Of a stretch of 53,903 nucleotides of DNA, positions 7,816-18,054 are shown piece by piece. Each line of letters opens with the position of its first letter. Position 1 is the stretch's first letter. The notes beneath the pieces were generated by a model, which saw only the letters and a program-made list of their open reading frames with translations, ran no database searches and was not told the origin of the DNA. Source of the stretch: Pelagibius sp. (GTDB taxonomy: Bacteria > Pseudomonadota > Alphaproteobacteria > Kiloniellales > Kiloniellaceae); NCBI RefSeq assembly GCF_028281305.1, contig NZ_JANQKD010000089.1, positions 1 through 53,903 of the forward strand. Direction: 5' to 3'. A program made the position numbers and the translations under genes.

Positions 7816-8610
7816 ATGGCGGGGCTGATGGCCGGCAAGCGCGGCCTGATCATGGGGGTGGCCAACGACCACTCAATCGCTTGGGGTATCGCAAAGGCGC
7901 TGCACGCACAGGGCGCGGAACTGGCTTTCACCTTTCAGGGCAGCGCTTTTGAGCGCCGCGTGCGGCCGCTGGCGGAATCGCTCGGCTCCGACATCGTGCT
8001 GCCTTGCGACGTGGAACAGGAGAGCGATGTCGCCGCGACCTTCGACAGCCTGAAGGACCGCTGGGGCAGTGTCGACGTTGTGATCCACGCCATCGCCTAC
8101 TCCGACAAGGAAGAGCTGAAGGGCCGTTACCTCAACACCAGCCGCGCCAACTTCCGCCGCACGCTGGCGATCTCCTGCTACTCCTTCACCGCCGTGGCCC
8201 GCCAGGCGGCCACCATCATGGGACCCGGCGGCAGCCTGGTCACCCTGACCTATCTGGGCGCCGAGCGGGTGACCCCGAACTACAACGTCATGGGGGTGGC
8301 CAAGGCGGCGCTGGAGGCCAGCGTCCGTTACCTGGCGGTGGACCTGGGCGAGAACGGGATCCGTGTCAACGCCATCTCCGCCGGACCCATGCGCACCCTG
8401 GCCGGCTCCGCCATCGGCGATGCCCGCTTCGTGTTCGGCTGGAACCGCGACCATGCGCCGCTGAAGCGCAACGTACTGCTGGAAGAGGTCGGCTCGGCCG
8501 GTCTGTACTTCGCCTCCGACCTGTCCCAGGGCGTGACGGGCGAAGTGCATTACGTCGACGGCGGCTACAATATCGTCGGCATTCCCTCGCCCGGCCGCAT
8601 GGGAAGCTGA
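7816..8610 (+). CDS. fabI: Enoyl-ACP reductase FabI
   Basis: This 264-aa NADH-dependent reductase does the last step of each fatty-acid elongation cycle. The catalytic residues Tyr146, Tyr156 and Lys163 (TYLGAERVTPNYNVMGVAK) fall at exactly the E. coli positions. The N-terminal GVANDHSIAWGIA loop is the FabI-type cofactor motif. It starts 15 bp after the fabB stop, so it is translated from the same mRNA. It is the target of triclosan-like inhibitors in relatives. Confidence 0.95.
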   Translation: MAGLMAGKRGLIMGVANDHSIAWGIAKALHAQGAELAFTFQGSAFERRVRPLAESLGSDIVLPCDVEQESDVAATFDSLKDRWGSVDVVIHAIAYSDKEELKGRYLNTSRANFRRTLAISCYSFTAVARQAATIMGPGGSLVTLTYLGAERVTPNYNVMGVAKAALEASVRYLAVDLGENGIRVNAISAGPMRTLAGSAIGDARFVFGWNRDHAPLKRNVLLEEVGSAGLYFASDLSQGVTGEVHYVDGGYNIVGIPSPGRMGS

Positions 8611-8635
8611 CACGCACCCGCAACGACGACCTGCA

Positions 8636-9904
8636 TCAGCCCGACGCCGGATAGCGCCGCAGCAGAGACGACTCCCGCCACTGAAGCGCCAGAAAGGCGG
8701 CCAGGCCGATCGGCCGGTGGCCGCGGTCGCGGTTGCAGGCACCGATCTCGTAGAGCAGGCGGAATTGGTCGAAGAGCACCCTGTAGGTCTCGGTCAGGCT
8801 CTGGTCCGGATCCCAGATGTGCAGCGCCTCGGCACTGGCGCCGTTCACCTCCATGATCTGAAAACCCTCGCCGCGCCTCAGGGCCTCCACCGATTCAAAA
8901 CGAACGTCGAAGCGGCCGAAGTGAAACGCCGGCATCCGCCGGCTGATCTCGTCGATGCGCGCCGTCAGGGCCGGCGTCACGTAGTCCTGGCCGTCATAGT
9001 AAAAGGCGCCGGTCCTGACGCTGCCGAGGAGAGAGAGGCGCACCATCTCACCGGCCGGCGGCACCTTTGCGAGATGAGGCAGGAATGCCTTGCGGTGCCG
9101 GCGCGCCATACGCCGGGTGCGCGGGTCGGTATCGATCAGCGCGCCCAGGGTGGACCTGCCGTCGCCGACCACGTGGGGGAAGCAGCGGAACCCCAGCGAG
9201 AAGATCCGCCCCCGCGGTTCGTCCGGCCGCCTTATGTAGAAGACACCGGCCTCTCCCTGCCAATCGATGTAGCGCTGCAGGATGACCGCCTCGCCGCGGG
9301 GAAAGCGTGCCAGGTAGCCGGCGAGCGCGCCGGGCGTGGCAACCAGCCGCACGCCGTAACCCTGGGATCCGATGTCCGGCTTTGCCACCAGCGGAAAGCA
9401 GAGCCCGGCACGCTTCAGGCTCTCTTGCAGGACACGGAGGTCTTGCCGCCGGTCCGCGTCGGCGCGCAGGACAAAGCGCAGGGAGGGTGCCACCCAGCCC
9501 TGCAGGTCGTCCGGAATCTGGTCCAGGTAGGACATCTTCGACTCGCCGCGAAAGCCGCCGCACTCGATGTTGGGGTTCGCAACCGAGGGCAGGGTGAAGC
9601 CCCGGTGGCGCCAGGCAAGACGCAGGCAGTGAAGCAGCACGGGAAGATAGAACAGCACCGCGGGACAGCGCCCCGCCAGGGAGATCGTGGTGCGGATACG
9701 GCGGGGCGGCATGCCGGCAAGCGCCACCTCCGCACCGCGGCGGTACAGCCGGGCAAGGGCGTTGCGCAAGGGCGCCGACAACCCTATGGACGCAACTGAG
9801 GCGCGGTTGCGCGCCATGGTTCTAATGCGGGAGGACAGAGCCCCGGCCGCTGTCCCGAGCTGTCTTCGCGGCGTAACGGCAATCGCCGGCTCGGTATGGT
9901 TCAT
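8636..9904 (-). CDS. ATP-grasp domain protein of unknown substrate
   Basis: This 422-aa protein has an ATP-grasp fold in its C-terminal two thirds: FPLVAKPDIGSQGYGVRLV (lysine and glycine-rich loop, about 160), EAVILQRYIDWQGEAGVFYIRRP (about 210) and FHFGRFDVRF...FQIMEVNGASAEALHIWDP (metal-binding Glu and Asn, about 345-375). Upstream there is one short hydrophobic stretch (CPAVLFYLPVLLHCLRLAW, about 82-100) and the element TLPSVANPNIECGGFRGESK, shared with a family of D-Ala-D-Ala-ligase-like proteins. It probably joins a carboxylate to an amine or thiol using ATP. It converges on fabI and stands alone, so context does not name a substrate. Confidence 0.8.
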   Translation of the reverse strand: MNHTEPAIAVTPRRQLGTAAGALSSRIRTMARNRASVASIGLSAPLRNALARLYRRGAEVALAGMPPRRIRTTISLAGRCPAVLFYLPVLLHCLRLAWRHRGFTLPSVANPNIECGGFRGESKMSYLDQIPDDLQGWVAPSLRFVLRADADRRQDLRVLQESLKRAGLCFPLVAKPDIGSQGYGVRLVATPGALAGYLARFPRGEAVILQRYIDWQGEAGVFYIRRPDEPRGRIFSLGFRCFPHVVGDGRSTLGALIDTDPRTRRMARRHRKAFLPHLAKVPPAGEMVRLSLLGSVRTGAFYYDGQDYVTPALTARIDEISRRMPAFHFGRFDVRFESVEALRRGEGFQIMEVNGASAEALHIWDPDQSLTETYRVLFDQFRLLYEIGACNRDRGHRPIGLAAFLALQWRESSLLRRYPASG

Positions 9905-10130
9905 CTCGCCCCCCTGTCCCCGAAAATACTGCCATAAAGATGTTCTAAATCAATTGCTTGAAACGATTCCGACCACTGGCAGCGGCGCCACCAGAGCAAG
10001 ATGACTACCACATAAGAGTCCCTGTAACGGCGAGCAAATGGGTGACTAGACTTATGCGCGGCAAGGGCGGGAAGAAGGGCACAAAGCCCTCAAGGACGGC
10101 CAGCCACCGTCAGGGAGACTGCAGGGAGAC

Positions 10131-13100
10131 ATGACCACTCTTTACGACTGGCTGCAGAGTCTGGGTCTGGATCGCCATGCCGCCGCCTTCGCCGAACAGG
10201 ATATCGACTTCGACATTCTGGCGGATCTGACGGAGCGCGACCTGATCGAGCTGGGCCTGTCGTTCGGTGAGCGCAAGAAGCTGCGGCGCGCCATCGCGCG
10301 GTTGTCGGAAGACAACAGCGGAAGCGGCAGCCCATCGCCGGACGCTCCGCAGGAAGCGGTTTCGCGCTCCGGCGCCGAGCAGCGCCACCTGACGGTAATG
10401 TTCTGTGACCTCGTCGGATCGACGGAGCTGTCGATCCGCTACGACCCCGACGATCTGCGCACCATCGTGCGCGCCTATCAGGATGCCTGCGCCGGTGTCG
10501 TCGCGCGAATGGAAGGTTTCGTGGCGCGCTACATGGGTGACGGCGTTCTTGTTTACTTCGGTTTTCCGCGCGCCCACGAGGACGATGCGGAGCGGGCGAT
10601 CCGCGCCGGGCTCGAAATCGTCAAGACAGTCGCACGGCTGCGCCCGCAGCCCGATTTGCGCCTGCAGACCCGCGTCGGCATCGGCACCGGCTCGGTGGTG
10701 GTGGGCGACCTCGTCGGTGTCGGCCCGGCACAGGAGATCGCTGCCGTCGGCGAGACCCCCAACGTGGCTGCGCGCCTGCAGGCCCTGGCGGAGCCGGACA
10801 GTGTCGTGGTCGACAGGGTGACCTGCGACCTCGCCCGCGACGTCTTCGAGCTGGAGAGCCTGGGGCCGAAGAGCCTCAAGGGCATTACCCTGCCGGTCTC
10901 GGCCTGGCAGGTGACCGGTCCCCGCCACCTGGACAGGCAGCGCGAAGCGCAGCGGGCCGACGAGCTGGTACCCTTCGTTAACCGCACCGGAGAAATGAAC
11001 CTGCTGACCGACCGCTGGCAGGCGGCGCGCGGCGGCCAGGGCCAGGTCGTGCTGCTGGCCGGCGAGCCGGGCATCGGCAAGTCACGCCTGGTCCGCGCTT
11101 TCATCGAGCGGCTGAGCGCGCAGAAATCGATCACGCTCACCTATCACTGCACCGCATTTCACCAGAACAAACCGCTGCATCCGCTGATCGAGCGCATGCA
11201 GCGGCGGGCCGGTCTCTCGGACGATGATCCGCCGATGGTCGCCCTGGCGAAGATTCACGAGCAGTTCAAGAACTCCACCCTGGATGCGGAGGAGGCCGTG
11301 CGTCTCTTTGCGCCCCTCCTGTCGGTGAAGCTGGCTGAGGAAGACGGGGTCAGCACGGAACAGCAGCTCGACATGGAGCGCCTGCTTGACGTCATGCTCG
11401 CCGAGACCGAAGCGATGGCGGTACACCGCCCGCTGATGATGATCGTCGAAGACCTTCACTGGATCGACCCGACCTCTTTGGAGTTCCTGCAGCGGCTGGC
11501 ACAACGGATCAGCAACCAAAGGATCATGCTGATCCTCACCCTGCGTCCGGAGGCCGAGGCGCGGATGCGCCCCCTCTTTCCGGGTACCGGCCTGTCCCTC
11601 GACCGCCTGCAACGCCCGGAGTGCGAGACCATCATCCGGCACATCGTACAGGACAAGGACTTCCCACAGGACCTCGTGGACACCATCGCAGAGCGAACCG
11701 ACGGCGTGGCCCTCTTCATCGAGCAGCTCACCAAGGCGGTCCTGGAATCCAATGCGGTCGTCGACCTGGGCGACCGCTATGAGGTCGCAGCGGAGACACC
11801 GGCCACGAGCATTCCCACGACCCTGCGCGGATCGCTTCTGGCGCGGCTCGACCGCTATCCTGCAGCACGCGAGGTTGCCCAGATGGGAGCCGTCATCGGG
11901 CGTGAGTTCTCTTTCAAGATGCTGGCAACGATCTCCGACTTGTCTGAGCACGACCTGCAGCGCGCGCTGGACCGTTTGGTCGAAGCGCAGCTTCTGTACC
12001 AGGCCGGCGCGCCGCCGCGGGCGATCTACCGCTTCAAGCACGCCCTGGTCCAGGAAATGGCCTACAGCAGCCTGCTGAAGAAGAAGCGCCGGCGCGTCCA
12101 TGCCCAGATCGCCGCCTTTCTGGAAGACCGCAGCCCGCACCTGACGATCACCGAACCCGAGTTGCTGGCCCATCACTATGCGCAAGCCGTACTGCCGCAC
12201 CGCGCCATCGCCTTTCACCTGAAAGCGGCGGAGCGTGCGATCCTGCGCTCGGCCATGTCGGAAGCGGTGGCGGAGGTCGATCTCGGCCTCGCTCTCCTGC
12301 CGTCGATCACAGAGGCGGCGGACAACCGGGCGCTGGAGCTGCGCCTGCGTGTCGCCCAGGCAACAGCGCTGCGCGCGACCATGGGAACCGGGGCGCGGGA
12401 GACCGGTGCCGCCTGGGCGCAGGCGCTGAGGCTCTGCGAGAACGAAGCGGACAAGACCCTGCTGTTTCGGGTGCTCTACGGCAGCTTCCTTTTTCATCAA
12501 GGCAACGCCAACCTGCAGGAGGCGCGCAACTTCGGCACATCCCTGCTGGACCTGGGCGCGGAGTTGAACGACGACAACGCCCTGCTGCGCGGACACAGCG
12601 CCATTGGCCGAACCGCCTTCGGCCAGGGCGACTTCGCCGAAGCGCGGGACAACCTGGAAAAGGCCATCGCCCTGAACGGCCCGGCGCGCCCCGGCAGCGG
12701 CAGCGAGATCGGGCGGCCCGAGTCCCCGGTGCTCGATCTCTGCTATCTCTCCTGGACATCCTTCGCGCTCGGCTTTCCGGAGACCGCACTCGCCCAGGCC
12801 GGCCGCGCCCTGGCCATCGCGGAGGCCGACGACGAGGCCTATGCCCTCGTGGTCGCCAACGGCAACGCCTGCTATCTGCACCAGTTCTGCCGTGACGACG
12901 CCAGCGTCGGGCGTTGCGCCGAGCGGGTGGTCGCGCTGGCGGGCGAGAAGGGCTATCCGCACTGGCGCTCGCTGGGACAGATGTTTCAGGGCTGGCTGAA
13001 GGCGCGTGGCGGCGACAGCGCGGCGGGGATCGAGGTCTTTCGCCAGGCCCTGGCCGCCCACCGGGCCACCGGCGAGGTTCTGGAGGTCTGTTACTTCCTC

Positions 13101-13562
13101 GGGCTGCTGGCCGAGCTTCTGGGGGCCGACGGGGCGCCGGAAGCGGGCCTCGCCCAGATCGACGAGGCGCTGGAGATGGTCGGACAGACCGGGGAACGCT
13201 GGTACGAGGCGGAGCTTCATCGTATCCGCGGGGCGCTGCTGCTGTCCGCGGCAGAGCCCGAGCCGGCCAGGGCCGAGGCCGAGTTCCAGCGCGCGCTGGA
13301 CCTGGCCGGCGCCCAGGACGCCCGGCTCTGGGCTCTGCGGGCCGCCGTCAGCCTTGCGCAGCTTCACCTGGACCATGGCGACGCAGCGGCAGCGCGCCAG
13401 GTCCTGGAGCCACGCTACGCCTGGTTCGGGGACCGTGCCGCGACCGCCGGAGACCGGACGGGAGCCGGGCAGCGGGAAGCCTATCGCCAGGGCGAAGACA
13501 GCGTCGAATACCGCAAGGCGGCAGGCATCCTGAAAGAACTCACCGCCACTGCGCGGTCCTGA
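10131..13562 (+). CDS. SAM domain-class III nucleotide cyclase-ATPase-TPR signalling protein
   Basis: This is a 1143-aa multidomain protein. Residues 1-62 form a SAM domain (YDWLQSLGLDRHAAAF...LRRAIARL). Residues about 84-260 form a class III cyclase domain with metal-binding Asp93 (FCDLVGST) and Asp137 (MGDGVLVYFG) and the transition-state pair in TPNVAARLQ. From about 280 an AAA/STAND-type ATPase has Walker A GEPGIGKSR (about 311) and a Walker B-like MMIVEDLHWID (about 440). The C-terminal half is TPR-like helical repeats. It probably makes cAMP or cGMP under control of bound partners. CAGGGAGA, doubled upstream, gives the ribosome binding site. Confidence 0.88.
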   Translation: MTTLYDWLQSLGLDRHAAAFAEQDIDFDILADLTERDLIELGLSFGERKKLRRAIARLSEDNSGSGSPSPDAPQEAVSRSGAEQRHLTVMFCDLVGSTELSIRYDPDDLRTIVRAYQDACAGVVARMEGFVARYMGDGVLVYFGFPRAHEDDAERAIRAGLEIVKTVARLRPQPDLRLQTRVGIGTGSVVVGDLVGVGPAQEIAAVGETPNVAARLQALAEPDSVVVDRVTCDLARDVFELESLGPKSLKGITLPVSAWQVTGPRHLDRQREAQRADELVPFVNRTGEMNLLTDRWQAARGGQGQVVLLAGEPGIGKSRLVRAFIERLSAQKSITLTYHCTAFHQNKPLHPLIERMQRRAGLSDDDPPMVALAKIHEQFKNSTLDAEEAVRLFAPLLSVKLAEEDGVSTEQQLDMERLLDVMLAETEAMAVHRPLMMIVEDLHWIDPTSLEFLQRLAQRISNQRIMLILTLRPEAEARMRPLFPGTGLSLDRLQRPECETIIRHIVQDKDFPQDLVDTIAERTDGVALFIEQLTKAVLESNAVVDLGDRYEVAAETPATSIPTTLRGSLLARLDRYPAAREVAQMGAVIGREFSFKMLATISDLSEHDLQRALDRLVEAQLLYQAGAPPRAIYRFKHALVQEMAYSSLLKKKRRRVHAQIAAFLEDRSPHLTITEPELLAHHYAQAVLPHRAIAFHLKAAERAILRSAMSEAVAEVDLGLALLPSITEAADNRALELRLRVAQATALRATMGTGARETGAAWAQALRLCENEADKTLLFRVLYGSFLFHQGNANLQEARNFGTSLLDLGAELNDDNALLRGHSAIGRTAFGQGDFAEARDNLEKAIALNGPARPGSGSEIGRPESPVLDLCYLSWTSFALGFPETALAQAGRALAIAEADDEAYALVVANGNACYLHQFCRDDASVGRCAERVVALAGEKGYPHWRSLGQMFQGWLKARGGDSAAGIEVFRQALAAHRATGEVLEVCYFLGLLAELLGADGAPEAGLAQIDEALEMVGQTGERWYEAELHRIRGALLLSAAEPEPARAEAEFQRALDLAGAQDARLWALRAAVSLAQLHLDHGDAAAARQVLEPRYAWFGDRAATAGDRTGAGQREAYRQGEDSVEYRKAAGILKELTATARS

Positions 13563-13608
13563 GCCAAGGCACAGCGCAGCGCGACACCGCACCGCGGAGC
13601 CCGACGAC

Positions 13609-14409
13609 CTAGTCGGTCAGTCCGGCCAGGAGGCGGTCCGGGCGGTCGGTGATGAGGCAGTCGACCCCCATCTTCACCAGGCGGCGGGCGACGGTGAGTT
13701 GGTTCACCGTATAGCTGGCGACGGCATAGCCGGCCGTCTTCACCGCCTGCACCCTGGCCGTGCCGAGATGCCGCCAGTTCACGTGCAGCGAGGCGCAGTC
13801 GTAGCGGGTCATGGCGGCCTGCCAGTCCTTGGGGAATTCGTGCGACAGCAACCCGCGGGGCCAGAGCGGAGCCATCTCTCTGGCAACCGTCAGCGCATCC
13901 CACTCAAAGGCACTGATCAGCGGCGGCAGGCGGTCTTCAGGCCAGAGCGGCAGCAGCCGCTCCAGGGCGACGGTAGCGGTTTCCTCGGCCAGGCCGGGGG
14001 TCGGCTTGATTTCCACATTGGGCGTCAGGCCGAGCGCCAGCAGGCAGGCGACGGTCTCTTCCAGAGTGGGAACACGGCAGTCGTCGCGGCCGCGGAATTC
14101 CGCCGCGGCAGCGGCGCCCCGCTTGCGGGCGAAACCGGCGCTGGCGTCCAGCCCGCTGATCACCGAAAGCGGCGTCTCGGCCATGGCGCCGGCCATACCC
14201 GTCGTGCGCTTCAGGGTCTTGTCGTGCATCAGGACCGGCTGGCGGTCGCCGGTCAGCATGACGTCGAACTCCACCCAGGTGACTCCCGCCGCGGCCGCGG
14301 CTTCGATGGAGGCGAGGGTGTTTTCCGGCGCCAGCGCCAGGGCGCCGCGATGGCCCATGACCCGCGGAAGGCGCAGCGGCGGCACAGAAAAGGCCGGCGG
14401 GGAGGTCAT
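13609..14409 (-). CDS. Glycerophosphodiester phosphodiesterase
   Basis: This 266-aa cytoplasmic-looking protein (no signal peptide) hydrolyses glycerophosphodiesters to glycerol-3-phosphate and an alcohol. Motifs are MGHRGALALAPENT (catalytic His, metal Glu), WVEFDVMLTGD (metal Asp) and PVLMHDKTLKRTTG (second His), with PNVEIKPTPG later. It is UgpQ-like in length. The start at 14409 follows GGGAGGG. It lies just downstream of pnp on the same strand, with 50 bp between, and converges on the cyclase gene. Confidence 0.92.
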   Translation of the reverse strand: MTSPPAFSVPPLRLPRVMGHRGALALAPENTLASIEAAAAAGVTWVEFDVMLTGDRQPVLMHDKTLKRTTGMAGAMAETPLSVISGLDASAGFARKRGAAAAAEFRGRDDCRVPTLEETVACLLALGLTPNVEIKPTPGLAEETATVALERLLPLWPEDRLPPLISAFEWDALTVAREMAPLWPRGLLSHEFPKDWQAAMTRYDCASLHVNWRHLGTARVQAVKTAGYAVASYTVNQLTVARRLVKMGVDCLITDRPDRLLAGLTD

Positions 14410-14459
14410 GAAAAGACGCCCTCCCTGCCGGCCCGTTCGCTGTCTTCTGGGTGCGGGCC

Positions 14460-16568
14460 TTAGCTGGCCTCGGCTTCCAGGTCCTCGCCGGTCTCCTGGT
14501 TCACCCGTTTCATGGAGAGCTTCACCTTGCCGCGGTCCATGCCGATGCACTTCACCTTGACGGTGTCGCCCTCGTTGACCACGTCGCCAACGGTGGCGAC
14601 GCGCTGCGGCGCCAGCTCACTGATGTGCACGAGACCGTCGCGGGGTCCGAGGAAGTTCACGAAGGCGCCGAAGTCGACCACCTTCACGACCTTGCCGTCG
14701 TAGATCACGCCGACCTCGGGTTCGGCGACGATGGACTTGATCCAGTCGAGCGCCGCCTGCGCCTGATCCTGGTCGACGGCGGCCACCTTCACCGTGCCGT
14801 CGTCCTCGATGTCGATCTTGGCGCCGGTCTCCTCGGTGATCTCGCGGATCACCTTGCCACCGGTGCCGATGATGTCGCGGATCTTGTCCTTGGGCACCGT
14901 GATCACCGTGATCCGCGGGGCGTTTTCGGAGACGCCTTCGCGTGCGGTGGTCAGGGCCTTGTTCATCTCGCCCAGGATGTGCATGCGGCCGTCCTTGGCC
15001 TGGTTCAGGGCGACAGCCATGATCTCCTTGGTGATGGACGTGATCTTGATGTCCATCTGCAGCGAGGTGATGCCCTGCTCGGTGCCGGCCACCTTGAAGT
15101 CCATGTCGCCGAGGTGGTCCTCATCGCCCAGGATGTCGGAGAGCACGGCGAAGTCGTCACCCTCCTTGATCAGGCCCATGGCGATACCGGCCACCGGGCG
15201 CGCCAGGGGCACGCCGGCATCCATCATCGACAGCGAGGAACCGCAGACCGTGGCCATGGAGGAAGACCCGTTGGACTCGGTGATCTCCGAGACCACGCGA
15301 ATGGTGTAGGGGAAGTCCTCCTTGCTCGGCAGCAGCGGACGCAGGGCGCGCCAGGCCAGCTTGCCGTGGCCGATTTCGCGGCGGCCCGGGGCCAGGCGGA
15401 AGCTGCACTCACCCACCGAGTAAGGGGGGAAGTTGTAGTGCAGCATGAAGTGTTCGCGGTAGCTGCCCTCCAGGGAGTCGATCAGCTGCTCGTCCTGGCC
15501 GGTGCCCAGCGTGGTGGTCGCCAGGGCCTGGGTCTCGCCGCGGGTGAAGAGCGCAGAGCCGTGGGTCAGAGGCAGCACGCCGACCTCCGACACGATCGGG
15601 CGGATGTCCGTGGTGGTGCGGCCGTCGATGCGCTTGGTCCCCTTCAGGATGTTGCCGCGCACGACATCGCTTTCCAGCGATTTGAAGAGGCCGGAGGCGA
15701 ACTCCTTCTCCTCGTCGCTCAGCGGCTCCAGCGCCGCTTCGCGCACCGCCGCCAGCTTGGACTGGCGCTCCATCTTGTCGACCTCGGTATAGGCCTCGGC
15801 GAGCTTGTCCATGATGCCGCCGGCCAGCAGCTTCTCCTTGACCTCTTCGATCTCGGGGGCCGGCGGAGGCACCTCGCGCGGCTCCTTGGCGCAACGCTCG
15901 GCCAGGGCAATGATGCCGTCGATGACCGGCTGCATCTGCTCGTGACCGAAGTTCACCGCGCCCAGCATGACCTCCTCGGAAAGCTCATGCGCCTCGGACT
16001 CGACCATCAGCACACCTTCGCGGGTGCCGGCGAGGACCAGGTCAAGAGCCGCGTCCTCCATCTCGTCCATCAGCGGATTCAGCACGTACTCGCCGTCCTT
16101 GTAGCCGACCCTTGCGCCGCCGATGGGGCCGAGGAACGGCAGACCGGAGATGGTGAGGGCGGCCGAGGCGCCGACCATGGCCACGATATCGGGATCGTTC
16201 TCCAGATCGTGGCTGAGGACGGTACAGATCACCTGGGTCTCGTTCTTGTAGCCCTTGGCGAAAAGCGGCCGGATCGGCCGGTCGATCAGGCGGGAGACCA
16301 GCGTCTCCTTTTCAGAGGGGCGTCCCTCGCGCTTGAAAAACCCGCCGGGAATCTTGCCGGCGGCGAAGGTCTTTTCCTGGTAGTTCACGGTGAGCGGGAA
16401 GAAATCCATGCCCGGACGCGGCGCAGCCTCACCGACCGCGGTGCAGAGCACCACCGTCTCGCCATAGGTTGCCATGACGGCACCATTGGCCTGGCGCGCG
16501 ATCTTTCCGGTCTCCAGGGTCAGCGTACGGCCGCCCCACTCGATTTCCTGCTTATGGATATCAAACAT
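14460..16568 (-). CDS. pnp: Polyribonucleotide nucleotidyltransferase (PNPase)
   Basis: The 702-aa enzyme degrades RNA 3'-5' by phosphorolysis. Two RNase PH domains (about 1-220 and 320-545), a KH domain ([22 protein letters not shown], about 555) and an S1 domain ([28 protein letters not shown], about 622) are in standard order. The length is normal for the family. It follows rpsO, the classic rpsO-pnp pair, but a 272-bp spacer with a strong hairpin intervenes. Confidence 0.97.
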   Translation of the reverse strand: MFDIHKQEIEWGGRTLTLETGKIARQANGAVMATYGETVVLCTAVGEAAPRPGMDFFPLTVNYQEKTFAAGKIPGGFFKREGRPSEKETLVSRLIDRPIRPLFAKGYKNETQVICTVLSHDLENDPDIVAMVGASAALTISGLPFLGPIGGARVGYKDGEYVLNPLMDEMEDAALDLVLAGTREGVLMVESEAHELSEEVMLGAVNFGHEQMQPVIDGIIALAERCAKEPREVPPPAPEIEEVKEKLLAGGIMDKLAEAYTEVDKMERQSKLAAVREAALEPLSDEEKEFASGLFKSLESDVVRGNILKGTKRIDGRTTTDIRPIVSEVGVLPLTHGSALFTRGETQALATTTLGTGQDEQLIDSLEGSYREHFMLHYNFPPYSVGECSFRLAPGRREIGHGKLAWRALRPLLPSKEDFPYTIRVVSEITESNGSSSMATVCGSSLSMMDAGVPLARPVAGIAMGLIKEGDDFAVLSDILGDEDHLGDMDFKVAGTEQGITSLQMDIKITSITKEIMAVALNQAKDGRMHILGEMNKALTTAREGVSENAPRITVITVPKDKIRDIIGTGGKVIREITEETGAKIDIEDDGTVKVAAVDQDQAQAALDWIKSIVAEPEVGVIYDGKVVKVVDFGAFVNFLGPRDGLVHISELAPQRVATVGDVVNEGDTVKVKCIGMDRGKVKLSMKRVNQETGEDLEAEAS

Positions 16569-16586
16569 TCAAATCAGGTCCTTCCA

Positions 16587-16605
16587 ACCTTACGCCGGTT
16601 GGTCA
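16587..16605 (-). promoter_or_regulatory. Small hairpin directly before the pnp ribosome binding site
   Basis: On the minus strand CCAACC and GGTTGG pair across a 7-nt loop, and the pnp Shine-Dalgarno GGAAGGA begins at the end of the stem. It may modulate translation start; the function is inferred. Confidence 0.4.
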
Positions 16606-16638
16606 TTTGCCAAAAAGCAAAGCGCCGGACCCGCGCAA

Positions 16639-16679
16639 GGGGCGCCCGGGACCCTGGTGTCCCAGAATCCTGACGCCCC
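16639..16679 (-). ncRNA. Long hairpin in the pnp leader (candidate RNase III site)
   Basis: GGGGCG pairs with CGCCCC around an inner GGGAC/GTCCC stem with small bulges, all within the rpsO-pnp spacer (16569-16840). In enterobacteria pnp autoregulates through RNase III cleavage of such a leader hairpin. Homology of this particular structure is not shown, only position and shape. Confidence 0.5.
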
Positions 16680-16840
16680 TTACGTCGGCCCGGCCCTCCA
16701 AAGAGCCATCGTGCCGGCGTTGTCACGATGTCACATGCAGTCATTCGTACTCTTCGTCCGCGCCTGCGCCGCAGAACTCCGCAACCCTCAGAGGACGGCG
16801 GAAACCCGGCGGCGCGCAGCGCGGTCATGGTCGGCCCGCC

Positions 16841-17110
16841 TTAGCGGCGCAGGCCCAGGCGTTGGATCAGGCCCTCGTAGCGTGCCTTGTCCTTGCCCTT
16901 AACGTAGTCCAGCAGGCGCCGGCGCTGGCCAACCATGACCAGCAGGCCGCGACGCGAGTGGAAATCCTTTTTGTGGGTCTTCAGGTGGTCGGTCAGGTTC
17001 ACAATGCGCTCGGTGAGGATCGCAACCTGAACTTCCGGCGACCCGGTGTCGCCCGTGTGGGTTCCATACTCTTCGATCAGCGCAGTCTTGCGCTCGGCAG
17101 TGATCGACAT
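16841..17110 (-). CDS. rpsO: 30S ribosomal protein S15
   Basis: This 89-aa protein is full length. The typical [36 protein letters not shown] start and [26 protein letters not shown] helix that binds 16S rRNA are clear. It begins 17 bp after the truB stop and ends the rimP-to-rpsO translation block. Confidence 0.97.
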   Translation of the reverse strand: MSITAERKTALIEEYGTHTGDTGSPEVQVAILTERIVNLTDHLKTHKKDFHSRRGLLVMVGQRRRLLDYVKGKDKARYEGLIQRLGLRR

Positions 17111-17127
17111 CGTCAGTCTCCATAACT

Positions 17128-18054
17128 CTAAAGATTCAAAACCCGGACCGGGTGAAGGCCGCCGGCTTCGTAACGGGCCAGGGCCACCGGCTTGCCGCCA
17201 GAGGTGGCGAAGACGATGGCTCCGTTCCTGAGGTCACGAATGCGTTCGCGGTGGGCACGTGCCACCATGGACACGGCCTGCCCGCAGCGCAGGCGGTTCG
17301 CCTCGGTTTCGGACAAGGCCAGCGCCGGGATGTCGTCCAGCGCGGTCTCAACCGGGAGCACCTGCTCCAAGGCGGCGGGACTATGCCCGATGGATTCCAA
17401 AGATTCCAGCGAAATCGCGTCGTCTTCGGTAAACGGACCTACGGTTAATCGCCGAAGCTCGGTGATATGGGCGACGGTGCCGGTGGCGCGCCCCAGGTCG
17501 CGGGCGAGCGAACGCATATAGGTGCCCTTGCCGCAGACCACCTCGAAAACGGCGTGGTCGCGATCGGGCATCTCCTTCAGGGTCAGCTTGTACACCGTCA
17601 CCGTGCGGGCCTTCAGCTCAAAGTCCGCCTGGGCACGGGCCAGGTCGTAGGCGCGCCGACCCCCCACCTTGATGGCCGAATAGAGCGGCGGGATCTGCTC
17701 GATCTCGCCGGTGAAATCGGGCAGGACGGCCTCGATCGCCGCAGTCTCCGGACGCTGGTCCGACTCTTCGATCACCGCCCCCTCGGCGTCGTCGGTCTCC
17801 GTCGCCTGGCCCCAGCGCAGGGTGAAGCGATAGGACTTTCGTCCATCCATGACATAGGAGACCGTCTTGGTCGCCTCGCCCATGGCGATCGGCAGCAGGC
17901 CGGTGGCGAGCGGATCCAGGGTGCCGCCGTGGCCCAGCTTGCGCGGCCGCAGAACGCGGCGCACGCGGCCGACCACCTGGGTCGAGGTGATGCCGAGCGG
18001 CTTGTCGACCACCAGCCATCCGTTGACCGCCCGGGCCTGTCCCTTAGCGGCCAT
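17128..18054 (-). CDS. truB: tRNA pseudouridine-55 synthase TruB
   Basis: This 308-aa enzyme converts U55 of the T-loop of tRNAs to pseudouridine. The catalytic Asp is in [19 protein letters not shown] (about 45-60). [18 protein letters not shown] and [14 protein letters not shown] are further family motifs, and a C-terminal PUA-like region ([14 protein letters not shown]...[14 protein letters not shown]) is present. The ATG at 18054 overlaps the rbfA reading frame by 11 bp, so the genes are translationally coupled. Confidence 0.95.
   Translation of the reverse strand: MAAKGQARAVNGWLVVDKPLGITSTQVVGRVRRVLRPRKLGHGGTLDPLATGLLPIAMGEATKTVSYVMDGRKSYRFTLRWGQATETDDAEGAVIEESDQRPETAAIEAVLPDFTGEIEQIPPLYSAIKVGGRRAYDLARAQADFELKARTVTVYKLTLKEMPDRDHAVFEVVCGKGTYMRSLARDLGRATGTVAHITELRRLTVGPFTEDDAISLESLESIGHSPAALEQVLPVETALDDIPALALSETEANRLRCGQAVSMVARAHRERIRDLRNGAIVFATSGGKPVALARYEAGGLHPVRVLNL

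Noticed and set aside
9905..10130. TTCTAAAT near 9943 as a second Irr box
   Set aside because: Only one half-site is present and the other arm does not match.
14451..16673. A 740-codon open frame on the plus strand opposite pnp, and similar long antisense frames opposite infB (18669-21290), mutS (50288-52900) and the cyclase gene (11082-13592)
   Set aside because: They mirror well-supported genes, have odd His/Arg/Gly-rich composition and no recognisable domain. High GC at third positions removes stop codons from the opposite frame.
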